The notes under the pieces are model-generated. The model searched no databases, was not told the origin of the DNA, and saw only the letters and a program-made list of their open reading frames with translations. Positions 14,696 to 23,100 of a stretch of DNA of 30,079 bases are shown here, in pieces (positions within the stretch are counted from its first letter, which is position 1; every line of letters begins with the position of its first letter). This stretch comes from UMGS2069 sp900557585 (GTDB lineage Bacteria; Bacillota; Clostridia; Christensenellales; UBA1242). The DNA lies in the NCBI GenBank assembly GCA_902476355.1, contig CABSCS010000011.1:1-30079 (forward strand). The letters run 5' to 3'. The translations under genes and the position numbers were made by a program.

Positions 14696-15361
14696 ATGAT
14701 ATATTGGATTTCATTTTTCTTTTGTTGGATCTATGTGAAACTTTTCTATCCAACAAAGGTGATAGGAAGAAAAAATCTTCCAAAGAAAGAAGGCTATGTT
14801 TTAACTTGCAATCACTATTCAAACCTTGATGTTGTAATATTGGATGTTTCGCTTGGAAAGAAAATCAGATATCTTGCAAAAAAAGAACTTTTCAAAAATA
14901 AGTTTGTTGGCTGGTATATAAAGAAACTTGGTGGCTATCCAGTTGACCGCGACAATCCAGATATTGGTGCTTTCAAGTTTGGTGTGAACGCTCTCAAGAA
15001 CAACAAGATTCTTGGAATCTTTCCAGAGGGAACAAGAAACAAGGGTGCCGACGATGCTGACCTTCAAGACCTTAAAAGTGGTGCAATCACTTTTGCGTCA
15101 AAAACCGGAACAAAAATTGTTCCAATGATGATTTATCGTCGTGCAAGATTTTGGAGAAGAAACTATATTGTAATTGGCGAGCCAATTGAAGTTGTTGCTG
15201 AAAATCCAAAACGTTTGACTCATGAAGAAACCGAAGAAAATGCAAAACGTCTTAAAGAAACAATGACAAATCTTCGTGTAAACTTCGAGGCAGAAAGACT
15301 TGCTAAAAAGAATCGTAAAAAGAAAAATAAAAAGGTCGAGACAATAGAAAATGAAAAATAA
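14696..15361 (+). CDS. plsC: 1-acyl-sn-glycerol-3-phosphate acyltransferase
   Basis: PlsC adds the second acyl chain to lysophosphatidic acid, forming phosphatidic acid for membrane lipids. The 221-aa protein has an N-terminal membrane segment (1-18). The catalytic HX4D motif is His40-Tyr-Ser-Asn-Leu-Asp45, and the glycerophosphate-binding motif FPEGTR lies at about 109-114. A third block, KIVPMMIYR, follows. The C-terminus is a Lys-rich tail (about 200-221). AAGGAG at 14683-14688 supports ATG 14696. It overlaps the next gene by 11 bases. Confidence 0.92.
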   Translation: MIYWISFFFCWIYVKLFYPTKVIGRKNLPKKEGYVLTCNHYSNLDVVILDVSLGKKIRYLAKKELFKNKFVGWYIKKLGGYPVDRDNPDIGAFKFGVNALKNNKILGIFPEGTRNKGADDADLQDLKSGAITFASKTGTKIVPMMIYRRARFWRRNYIVIGEPIEVVAENPKRLTHEETEENAKRLKETMTNLRVNFEAERLAKKNRKKKNKKVETIENEK

Positions 15362-15959
15362 TGATAAAAACAACATTCAAGATGAAAACTTGAAAAAGGG
15401 AAAAGTTGCAATTGAAGACCAAGTGATTCGTTTGTTTGATGATGTTCTTGAAGTGGGTGAGGTGATTCAAAAGGGCTATAAACCAAATAAGGCAAAGTTT
15501 GCTTTTTCAAGAGTGATTACGGCATTGTTGTTTGTTTTGGCAGTTGGTGCAATTATCATTGGATTATGGTTCGATTCAGAAATTGTTTATAATGAAAAGA
15601 TTGTTGGGACATGCGTTGCTGGCGGTGCTTTGTTTTCGTTAACTTTGCTTGTGATGTGGTTCTCAATATTGTGTTATAAAAATACATTTTATGTTTATAC
15701 AAATAAAAGAATAATTATTAGAACAGGAATATTTGGTGTTGATTATCATAGTCTAGATTTGAAAAATATTGGTGCAAGCGATGTTTGTGTGTCGTTTCTT
15801 GATAAAATTATTCGAAAAAATACTGGTTCTATCAAATTTGGAAGCAACTCAAGTCCGATTTCAAACTCATATTATAACTTTGCAAACATTGAAGATCCAT
15901 ATCAAGTTTACAAAGAAATTAAAGAGTATATTCAATCAATTCAAGATAAAGATGAATAA
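15351..15959 (+). CDS. PH-domain (bPH2, YdbS/YdbT-like) membrane protein
   Basis: This 202-aa protein has a charged N-terminus (1-50), two membrane spans (about 56-74 and 82-103) and a bacterial PH-like domain (about 108-195). The domain starts FYVYTNKRIIIRTGIFGVDY, the usual pattern of the bPH2 group. Such proteins sit in the membrane with the PH fold in the cytoplasm, and their role is not settled. It is the last gene of the ytfI operon and overlaps plsC by 11 bases. The binding site is weak, so it may depend on translational coupling. Confidence 0.8.
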   Translation: MKNNDKNNIQDENLKKGKVAIEDQVIRLFDDVLEVGEVIQKGYKPNKAKFAFSRVITALLFVLAVGAIIIGLWFDSEIVYNEKIVGTCVAGGALFSLTLLVMWFSILCYKNTFYVYTNKRIIIRTGIFGVDYHSLDLKNIGASDVCVSFLDKIIRKNTGSIKFGSNSSPISNSYYNFANIEDPYQVYKEIKEYIQSIQDKDE

Positions 15960-15994
15960 TTTTAAAATTGACTTTAGTTATAAAAACTATCAAG

Positions 15995-16023
15995 TTGCTT
16001 GAAAGAAATAATAAATGTATAAA
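15995..16023 (+). promoter_or_regulatory. Promoter of the tRNA-Thr gene
   Basis: TTGCTT (15995-16000) and TATAAA (16018-16023) are separated by 17 bp. A transcript starting near 16029 would begin at the small hairpin just before the tRNA. From 15960 to 15994 I see only AT-rich spacer with a short palindrome (15958-15969). Confidence 0.5.
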
Positions 16024-16026
16024 AAC

Positions 16027-16042
16027 AGGTGCGAAAGCACCT
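16027..16042 (+). other. GAAA-loop hairpin in the tRNA leader
   Basis: AGGTGC and GCACCT form a perfect 6-bp stem with a GAAA tetraloop, ending four bases before the mature tRNA 5' end. It would be removed by RNase P. It has no T run, so it is not a terminator. Confidence 0.5.
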
Positions 16043-16046
16043 TCAT

Positions 16047-16121
16047 GCTGGTGTGGCTCAGGGGTAGAGCAATTGATTCGTAATCAATGGGTCGGCGGTT
16101 CGAATCCGCCCACCAGCTCCA
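16047..16121 (+). tRNA. tRNA-Thr (anticodon CGT), CCA encoded
   Basis: All four arms fold. The acceptor stem is GCTGGTG with CACCAGC, the D-arm GCTC with GAGC, the anticodon stem ATTGA with TCAAT, and the T-arm GGCGG with CCGCC around TTCGAAT. The anticodon loop TTCGTAA gives CGT, which reads ACG (Thr). The gene is 75 nt long including the encoded CCA. It has its own promoter and terminator. Confidence 0.96.
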
Positions 16122-16132
16122 AGTAGCGATGC

Positions 16133-16164
16133 AGAAAACTCCACATTTGTGGAGTTTTCTTTTT
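16133..16164 (+). terminator. Terminator after tRNA-Thr
   Basis: A 12-bp perfect stem (AGAAAACTCCAC with GTGGAGTTTTCT) with a 4-nt loop is followed by TTTTT. From here to 16260 there is no gene or signal that I can recognise. Confidence 0.9.
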
Positions 16165-16260
16165 GCCAGTGAATGGCTAAATGTGGGTAGATGGGTGGAT
16201 TAGTATTGAGTGGTTGTTATTGCTGGCAATTGATAAAAATTTAAATTGTCATTTTAACAG

Positions 16261-16290
16261 TTGAGTATATTATTAAAAAAAGTATATAAT
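16261..16290 (+). promoter_or_regulatory. Sigma-A-type promoter before the peptidase E fragment
   Basis: TTGAGT (16261-16266) and TATAAT (16285-16290) lie 18 bp apart. The predicted transcript start (about 16297) is 20 bases before the TTG at which the open frame begins. Confidence 0.55.
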
Positions 16291-16316
16291 GACATTAACA
16301 ATTAGAAAAAAGAAAA

Positions 16317-16802
16317 TTGAACGCTGTAAAAGGAGTTTTTATTGGTGGTGGAAACACATATAAACTTTTGAAATATTTGAAAGAAAGTTGTGCTTTTGAA
16401 AACCTGAAAGAGTTTGCCATGAGAAATGATACCGTCGTTATGGGCGGAAGTGCTGGCGCTCTTATTTGGGGTGAAAGCATTAATACATGCAAAGATGATG
16501 GTTTGGCAGTCAAACATATTTGTGATATTAACAACGTTGGTTTGAAAGATACAAGTTGTTTCAAAATGCTGAATGGTTATAGTCTGCTTGTGCACTATAA
16601 AAAGAAAGAAGAGCAAAATGGTTTGACCAATCAACGCGTTCAAAGACTTCTTGAAGAGGGGTATAAACTTGTATGTTTGCCAGAGGAAACCAGCCTTGTT
16701 GTTGAAGGTAGAAAATGCTATATAATTGGAAGCAAACCGGCTGAAATAATTTTGAAAAATCAAAGTAAAATAGCAACGAAAAATCAGATATTGGTTTTGT
16801 GA
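16317..16802 (+). pseudogene. Peptidase E (S51)-like, N-terminally truncated
   Basis: S51 peptidases are serine enzymes of the class-I glutamine-amidotransferase fold; PepE cleaves Asp-X dipeptides. The 161-aa frame aligns with the family from its GGGNT block (KGVFIGGGNTYKLL) onward. The nucleophile is Ser45 (MGGSAGALIW), a likely His is in LLVHYKKKEEQ, and the C-terminal block LVCLPEETSLVVEG is present. Family members are about 200-230 aa, so roughly 65-75 N-terminal residues are missing, and I see no remnant upstream. The frame opens at TTG 16317 without a clear ribosome binding site, although a good promoter lies just before it. It is most simply a decayed gene. A functional short form is possible, because the catalytic region is intact and has no stop or frameshift. 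Confidence 0.6.
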
Positions 16803-16819
16803 TTATGATGCAAAAATAA

Positions 16820-16835
16820 ATGAAAATATTTTCAT
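16820..16835. repeat. 16-bp perfect palindrome
   Basis: ATGAAAATATTTTCAT reads the same on both strands. It lies in the 190-bp gap between the peptidase E remnant and the hydrolase. It could be a regulator binding site. With no loop it is not a good terminator. The rest of the gap is A-rich, with no other signal seen. Confidence 0.4.
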
Positions 16836-16994
16836 GTTTTGGTGTAAAAATGTAGCCTGAATTTAATTTGAAAAATGCATGAAAATAATTCTAAAAATGA
16901 AGCAAAAACGAAGAGGGAATTTGGCTTGAAAAAAATAAAATAAATAACCAAAAATAAAAATTGCTTTTATAAAAAACGCAAAAATGGAGAAAAA

Positions 16995-17714
16995 ATGATG
17001 AAAAACGCTATCAAAAAGCCAATTATCGGCATAATTTCTAAAAATATCACAATTGAGGAGTTCTTTGGTTGGTCTTGGCAAAGAGTTAGTAATGACGTTA
17101 GATATACTATAAATAAGTGTGGTGCACTTGCAATGGGAATCATGCCACAAACAACAAGAAAAGTATTCAACCAGCAAGATGAACATGAAGATGTTTTGAT
17201 GACCGAAGAAGAGAAAAATGACCTTGTTACATTTGTCAAAATGTGTGACGGAATTGTTCTTCAAGGAGGAATCAGTTCACACAATTATGAAGAGTTTGTT
17301 GCTCTTTATTGCTATGAAAATGACATTCCACTTTTGGGTATTTGTGCGGGGTATAATAACATTATTCGTGGGCTTGGAGGAAAGGCTGAAAAGATTGAAA
17401 ATATAGATGTTCATGATCGCCCAGATTTGACCTATGCGCATGGTTGCAAAGTTGTTGATGAAAGCAGTTTGTTTGCAAAAATCGTGAAAGAAAAAGAGTT
17501 TCAAGTTAACAGTGTTCATACTTATGTTGGAACCGTGATTCCGAAAACTTTGAGTGTTGTTGCGTTTTCAGATGATGGGCAAGTTGAGGTTGTTGAAGCG
17601 AAAAATAAAAGGTTTTTTATTGGTGTAAAATATCATCCAGAATTGCTTGTTGACATTGACGAAAAACAAAATAACATTTTCTGTGAGTTTATAAAGGCTT
17701 GCAAGAAAAAATAG
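16995..17714 (+). CDS. Peptidase C26 / gamma-glutamyl-gamma-aminobutyrate hydrolase family protein
   Basis: This 239-aa protein has the class-I glutamine-amidotransferase hydrolase fold of PuuD-like enzymes, which cleave gamma-glutamyl bonds. The N-terminus KPIIGIISKN is typical. It is followed by CDGIVLQGGIS and the nucleophile elbow LLGICAGYN with Cys117. The His-Glu pair is His214 and Glu216 (GVKYHPELL; other members have WHPE). VNSVHTYVG corresponds to the family's VNSxHHQ segment, with Thr-Tyr where His-Gln is usual. The real substrate is unknown and could be a gamma-glutamyl compound from the cell wall or from polyamine metabolism. TGGAG lies six bases before ATG 16995; a second ATG follows at once. 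Confidence 0.85.
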   Translation: MMKNAIKKPIIGIISKNITIEEFFGWSWQRVSNDVRYTINKCGALAMGIMPQTTRKVFNQQDEHEDVLMTEEEKNDLVTFVKMCDGIVLQGGISSHNYEEFVALYCYENDIPLLGICAGYNNIIRGLGGKAEKIENIDVHDRPDLTYAHGCKVVDESSLFAKIVKEKEFQVNSVHTYVGTVIPKTLSVVAFSDDGQVEVVEAKNKRFFIGVKYHPELLVDIDEKQNNIFCEFIKACKKK

Positions 17715-17753
17715 AAATGCAGTATATGTCAGATTTTGTCGCATTTTCGGCGC

Positions 17754-17771
17754 AAAAAAACATTTGTTTTT
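17754..17771 (+). terminator. Weak terminator-like hairpin after the C26 gene
   Basis: AAAAAC (17756-17761) pairs with GTTTTT (17766-17771) around ATTT, giving one GC pair and five AT pairs. The T run is in the 3' arm. It directly precedes the next promoter, where a terminator is expected. Confidence 0.3.
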
Positions 17772-17775
17772 AGTG

Positions 17776-17805
17776 TTGACAAAATGATGCATATAATGAT
17801 ATTAT
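17776..17805 (+). promoter_or_regulatory. Sigma-A-type promoter of the secreted-protein operon
   Basis: TTGACA (17776-17781) and TATTAT (17800-17805) lie 18 bp apart. A second TATAAT at 17792-17797 is too close to the same -35. An 0A-box-like TTTGTCGCA (eight of nine) lies 33 bp upstream of the -35 at 17735-17743. Confidence 0.6.
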
Positions 17806-17816
17806 ATAGGCAAAAT

Positions 17817-17850
17817 ATTGGCCAAAGGTCAATGCACCTTTAAAAGGGGG
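17817..17850 (+). promoter_or_regulatory. Leader with mutually exclusive hairpins overlapping the ribosome binding site
   Basis: Three overlapping pairings are possible. ATTGGCC (17817-17823) can pair with GGTCAAT (17827-17833). AAAGGT (17824-17829) can pair with ACCTTT (17836-17841). CCTT (17837-17840) can pair with AAGG (17844-17847) of the AAAAGGGGG binding site. The middle pairing would free the binding site. The stems are short and the switch is my inference. Confidence 0.35.
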
Positions 17851-17858
17851 CTTTGATT

Positions 17859-20105
17859 ATGAGAAAGAGAGCGAAAAAAGTCGGGATTGTTTTAACCATT
17901 CTTTGTTCAATTGTAATGGTTTTTGTCCTGACTTTTCTTTTTGTAAAATTTAGCGATAGAGGCGCGCTTGGGGCTATTGAAATTGAGAGCCTTGACTTTG
18001 TTGTGAACGGAGAGGTTGTGACAAACGTTGAAACCGAGGTTTATGGTGAGAACATTTCGCTTGGTGTGAAAATCAACAACCTTAATGACATCAGTCGCTA
18101 TGACAAACCAGAAATCTTGTGGCGTGTTGTTGGAGACAACTCTGTTATAAGTGTGAACAATGACGGCGTTGTAAAAATTGGAAACACAATTGGCTCGGCA
18201 AAAATTGAAGCCTATGTGAAAGGCAAAAACACATTTTCAAAACTTCTTCCAATTTCTGTTCAAAAGAAAAGTGGAAGTGAACTTTCTTCGATTTCTGTGT
18301 TTTTGGATGATGGCTATGAAAAGACCTATGTTGAAGGTCAGAAATTTGATAAAAATAGTATTCGTGTTTTTGGAAACTATGGCGACTATTTCGCAAAGCA
18401 ACAAAATTTTGAAGTTGAAGACATTGTGCTTACTTCAACAACTTATGAAGTTTCAGTTTCATGCTCTGGAAAGTCGACAACTTTTCCAATTTCTGTGAAA
18501 AGAAAAACTTTGCAATCGGTTGAGGTTGCACATCGTCCAAACAAAACTGCATATGTCGAGGGGCAATATTTCGATAAAACCGGAATGACCCTTAAAGCAA
18601 ACTATGAATATTTTTCTGAAATTGTTTCAGATTTCACCATGAACCAATATGAACCACTTTCTTATGGAACAAGACAAGTTACAGTTTCTTTCACCTATAA
18701 CGGAGTGACAAAAGAAACTTTCCAAATTATCAATGTTTCAAAACGCGTTTTGGAAGAGATTGTTTTGGACACAACAAACGTGAAAAAAGATTATGTTCAA
18801 GGTGATGTGTTTGATATTAGCGGTTTGATTGTAACTGCTAAATACAGAAACTTTGAAGATAGGGTGGTTTCAAATTTTATTTATCCAAAAACCCCACTCA
18901 AAAGTTCAGACCAAAGCGTTGCAATTTCATATTCAGAAAACGGCACAACTGTGACCGCATTTATTGAAAACATTGTTGTTGAACGTCCATACGCAAACAA
19001 GGTGGTTGTAAAACTTGAAGCACCTGAATATTTGACAATAAGTTGGCTTTATAAATACCTTGACGATAATGGTGTTGAGAAAACCGACTATGATGCCTAT
19101 GAAGAAAACAATTTGCTTTGCAATCCAGAAAGCGGAACATATCAAGTTCCTGTTGGGGCGGTTGTAACTGTTCGCGGGGCAAACGCAACGGTTTCAAACT
19201 TGATTGTTGACGGCAATGCTTGCTCGCCAGAACAAACAAGCATGACTTTTACCGCAGAGAAAGGACAAACAAGAAATTTTGATGTTGCCATCATTGGTGG
19301 AGAGAAAAAAATTATAAAATTCTCGGGTGATGGCAAAGACCAAAGTTTCATCTATTCAAAAAATTGGTCAGGAACTCTTACTGCAACCGACCTTAAAAAA
19401 CTTTCGCAAATGTTTGCGGACAGCACTTCATATTATTATAGTTACAAGATTGGTGGCAACACCTATAACTATGCAGAACTTTCAAGCGTTGTGTTTGACA
19501 AAAGCACACTTGTTGAAGTTTTGAGAAACGAGATTGTTGAAAACGAAAAGGTTCTTTCAATCAAATATTATGACGAGTTCTCGGTTGACCTTTCCGAGAG
19601 CATTGAAAACTATACAGTTGACACTCTTCCAAAAGTGAAAAGAGCAGGATACACACTTGTTGGATTTTCACTTTCTGAAAATGGCGAGGCTCTCACAAAT
19701 CAAACCCTTTCAGAATATTTGGCAGGAGACCAAACCGCATTTACAATTTATGCTCTTTGGCAAAAGAACTTGGTTGACTATTCATCAAGCGCATATGTTG
19801 GTGTTTGGTCGGCAAGTGGAGCCATTGATGAAGACCAAGTTGGAATTGTTGTCACTTTCAATGATGACGGAACTTTCACCTATGTTGTGACAAAGAATAG
19901 TGAAGAAAATGTTTCATATTATGGCATATTTTCTTTGAGTGGTGATGTTCTTACAATTGAAAGTGTTGAAACAAATGCAGACGCAACATTGATTGCTCCA
20001 AGCGAGTTTGAATTTTCACTTTCAGGAGAAAAACTTGCTTGTTCAATCTTTATTGTTGAGCAATATTCAGTTCTGAAATTTAGTGAGGAACTTGATAAAA
20101 AATAA
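17859..20105 (+). CDS. Membrane-anchored extracellular protein with Ig-like repeats
   Basis: This 748-aa protein has a basic N-terminus and a long hydrophobic segment (about 8-30) without a clear cleavage site, so it is probably anchored outside the cell. An Ig-like domain (about 40-135) is followed by three related repeats of 70-80 residues. Each opens with a Y-V-x-G-x-x-F-D pattern (about 155, 229 and 309), as in group-3 bacterial Ig-like domains. A Listeria-Bacteroides-type repeat lies at about 574-638 (AGYTLVGFSLSENGEALTN ... YALWQ). The last 100 residues (YVGVWSASG ... GTFTYVV ... GDVLTI) look like a small lipocalin-like beta barrel. The start is ATG 17859, with AAAAGGGGG eight bases before it. 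It heads a three-gene operon of exported proteins. The role is probably adhesion or scaffolding; the exact function is unknown. Confidence 0.8.
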   Translation: MRKRAKKVGIVLTILCSIVMVFVLTFLFVKFSDRGALGAIEIESLDFVVNGEVVTNVETEVYGENISLGVKINNLNDISRYDKPEILWRVVGDNSVISVNNDGVVKIGNTIGSAKIEAYVKGKNTFSKLLPISVQKKSGSELSSISVFLDDGYEKTYVEGQKFDKNSIRVFGNYGDYFAKQQNFEVEDIVLTSTTYEVSVSCSGKSTTFPISVKRKTLQSVEVAHRPNKTAYVEGQYFDKTGMTLKANYEYFSEIVSDFTMNQYEPLSYGTRQVTVSFTYNGVTKETFQIINVSKRVLEEIVLDTTNVKKDYVQGDVFDISGLIVTAKYRNFEDRVVSNFIYPKTPLKSSDQSVAISYSENGTTVTAFIENIVVERPYANKVVVKLEAPEYLTISWLYKYLDDNGVEKTDYDAYEENNLLCNPESGTYQVPVGAVVTVRGANATVSNLIVDGNACSPEQTSMTFTAEKGQTRNFDVAIIGGEKKIIKFSGDGKDQSFIYSKNWSGTLTATDLKKLSQMFADSTSYYYSYKIGGNTYNYAELSSVVFDKSTLVEVLRNEIVENEKVLSIKYYDEFSVDLSESIENYTVDTLPKVKRAGYTLVGFSLSENGEALTNQTLSEYLAGDQTAFTIYALWQKNLVDYSSSAYVGVWSASGAIDEDQVGIVVTFNDDGTFTYVVTKNSEENVSYYGIFSLSGDVLTIESVETNADATLIAPSEFEFSLSGEKLACSIFIVEQYSVLKFSEELDKK

Positions 20106-20125
20106 ACAAAAATGGAGGGATAGAT

Positions 20126-23100
20126 ATGCAAAAATTTAAAGCAAAGTCATTTTTAATGCTTTTGATGATGTGTTTTTGTTTCATGCTTGCTTTCTCGTTC
20201 AAGGCAAATCTTTCCGCAAGCGCGGAAAGTTCGGGAACGCCATTCGTGATTGAGAAAAACGACATTGAAAGTGTTTCGCTTGGCACAAACCAAAGTTTGC
20301 AGGTAATGCCGGGTGAACAAAGAAAATTGTTTGTTGACATTTTCCCAACAATTGCCAAAGACACCGCAGTTAGCATTGCATATCAAATTACAATTGGAGA
20401 GGGGGCAACAATTTCGGGCGACACGCTGGTTATAAGCGAAAAAGCAACAATTGGCGAAACGATAGAAGTTGTTGCAATTGTAGACGATGTTGTCAGCGAA
20501 AACAGTCTTGTTTTCACCGTTGTTCCAATTTTGGTTGACGAGGTTAAAATCCTTAACACCGAAGAACAAATCAAACAGGGTGAAACACTTCTTCTTCAAA
20601 CTAAGGTTTTGCCAGAAAATGCAACTGACAAAAACTTGCAATATGAAATTGTTTCTGGAAAGGAGCACGCACAAATAAGCATTTCCGGTCAAATTACTGT
20701 TTCAAGCGACCTTGAATCGGGCGACCTTGAAATTGTTGTTCGTGTTTCAAGCATTGCTCAAAGCGATGTATATAAAGAAAAAACTTTCAAACTATATAAA
20801 CCAATAAATGCAATTGTTCCACCAAATGCATCACTCAAAGAAGTTGAACAAAAATGTTCATATTCTTTCACGGCGAATGTTGAACCTTTCAACGCAACAT
20901 TTGGTGATGCACCAGTTTCATATTCGGTTAATGTTTCGAAAGACATTGCAACAATTGACCAAAACGGAAAACTAACAATTTCTGCAACTGCTCCAATTGG
21001 AACAAAAATTGTTGTTCGAATTGATGCAACCGATGGTGTTTTCTATGAGCAAGAGGTGACAGTTGTCCCTGTTTATGCAACATCGTTCTCGGCAAGCATA
21101 AAGTCGCGTCCAACTCACAATGGAAAATATTTGCCGGGTGACACAATTGTGATATCTGGTGAATTTTTGGAACCATTCAACATTACCGAGGCAAACAAAG
21201 TTTTCGAAGTTTTGGTTGACAATGAAAACTTGGCATATGTTGAAAACAATGTTGTAAAAATCCGAACAATAAATGAGGTTTCAGGATATTTGCCAAAACT
21301 TAAAATTATTGTTCAAACAAATCAAAACGGAACAATTTTAAAACAAGAATTTGAAATTGAAATTTATGTTCCAGTTCTTTCAGTTTCGCTTTCAAAAAAC
21401 AACAATGAAGATTTGAAAGAAAACACAACCTATGATTTATTAGACCTTTTGTCATATGACATTTTGCCAGCAAACAGTGAAATTAGAAAGGCAACCTTTG
21501 AACTTGTTTCAAATGCCTATGCAACAATTTCAAATGGTAAACTTGTTGTGAAAGACAATTTGCCATCGGGCGACGTTACAATTTCAGTGAAAGTGAAAGC
21601 CGACGGCAAGGTTTCAAACATTGTTTCGTTCAATGTTTATAAACCAACAAGAACGCTTTCGCTTGTCTCTGATAAAGAAGAATATATAAGCGCAATAAAT
21701 GATGCTGAACGTGTTGTGCTTTCAACAAAAACAAGTTTGACCGCAAGCAAAAATCAGCCAAAAATCATAGTTGAAAGTGGTGCTGAAAACATTGCCCAAA
21801 ACTATAAAAATGGTCAAGAAATTGGATATAATTTCCAAATCAAAACCGGACTTGTATATTCAAGTTTTGAAAACCGAATTGTTCTTGTCGCAGAACAAGA
21901 CGGAGTTGTTTCAAGACTTGTTATCAATATATATATTCCAAATGAAATTATCAATGTTTCAAACACCGGCGTAGACCGCGGAACAATTTGCACCTTTAAT
22001 ATAGATTGTCTTGAAAAGGTTTCAAACAAACAGTTCGAGGTTATAAGCAAAGACAGCGCAATTGAAAGCCTTGACATTGCGTCTTGCAAAGTGAAAATCA
22101 AAAACAACATTCCAGCAGGAACTATTCTTCGTGCAACAATCCGCTCGAAAGACAAACTTGCTTCTACTTTTGAAATTTGCTTCACAGTAAACAAACTTTC
22201 TTTTGTTGAATCTGAAATTTTATATGCAGATAACAGAAGTGTTAAAGATTCAAACAAATTCAACATTTTGGTTGGCACTGACAGCGAAGGAATTTCAATC
22301 TTGTCTTCAACAAAACAACTTATGGTTGGAAGAAGCACAACCTTCATAATTGAATATAAAGGTCAAAAACTTTCTGATTTTGGATTGAACCTTCTTGCAA
22401 AAAACACAATTGATAATTATGGTTTCAATTTCTCTGCACAAAATGACAGCATTGATTGCTTGCTTGCAAGCGGTGCATCTGGAAGACTTAACGCAACCTA
22501 TACAATTGAAATTCAAGACGGAACCGAACGCTATTTGATTGTTGTTAACGGAATCTTGGCGTCATTCAGAGGCATTTCAGGAACTCCACAATACACAAAT
22601 GGTGCAATTTGGGAAAACGGAACAAAACTTACAATTTCTGCAAATGGTTCAGATTTCGACACAAGCGCAACCTATGGCATTGGAAATTTGAAATTTGCAA
22701 CAGTTTCAAGTCAAGCAGACATCACACCAGAAGGCGTTTTGACTGTTACATCTTCAACAGTGGACAAATATTTAACGGTTCAACTTTCATGCGACCAAAC
22801 CTATAACACTGAAACAATCCATTATGAAAAAGATATTGCGGTTGAACTTCGAATGATAACATTGAATAAAAATGCAGATGATGCAGGCACCTCTCAAACA
22901 ACTTTTGTTGGAATTGACGGAACTGCAAAATCAGTAAGCATTCCAACCAGACCGGGCTATATATTTGATGGATATTATAGCAATAGCACGCAATATTTTG
23001 ACGGCGCAGGAAACAAGGTTGAAAGTTCATCATTCAATGCAAATCGTGAAATCACAGAACTTACTGCAAATTGGTCTGAAATCAAGTATAATATCAAAAT

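Noticed and set aside
15958..15969. AATTTTAAAATT at the end of the PH-domain gene as a terminator
   Set aside because: It is a short, pure-AT palindrome with no loop or T run.
16047..16121. tRNA-Thr as an attachment site for an integrated element
   Set aside because: I found no second copy of the tRNA 3' end, no integrase and no phage gene in the window.
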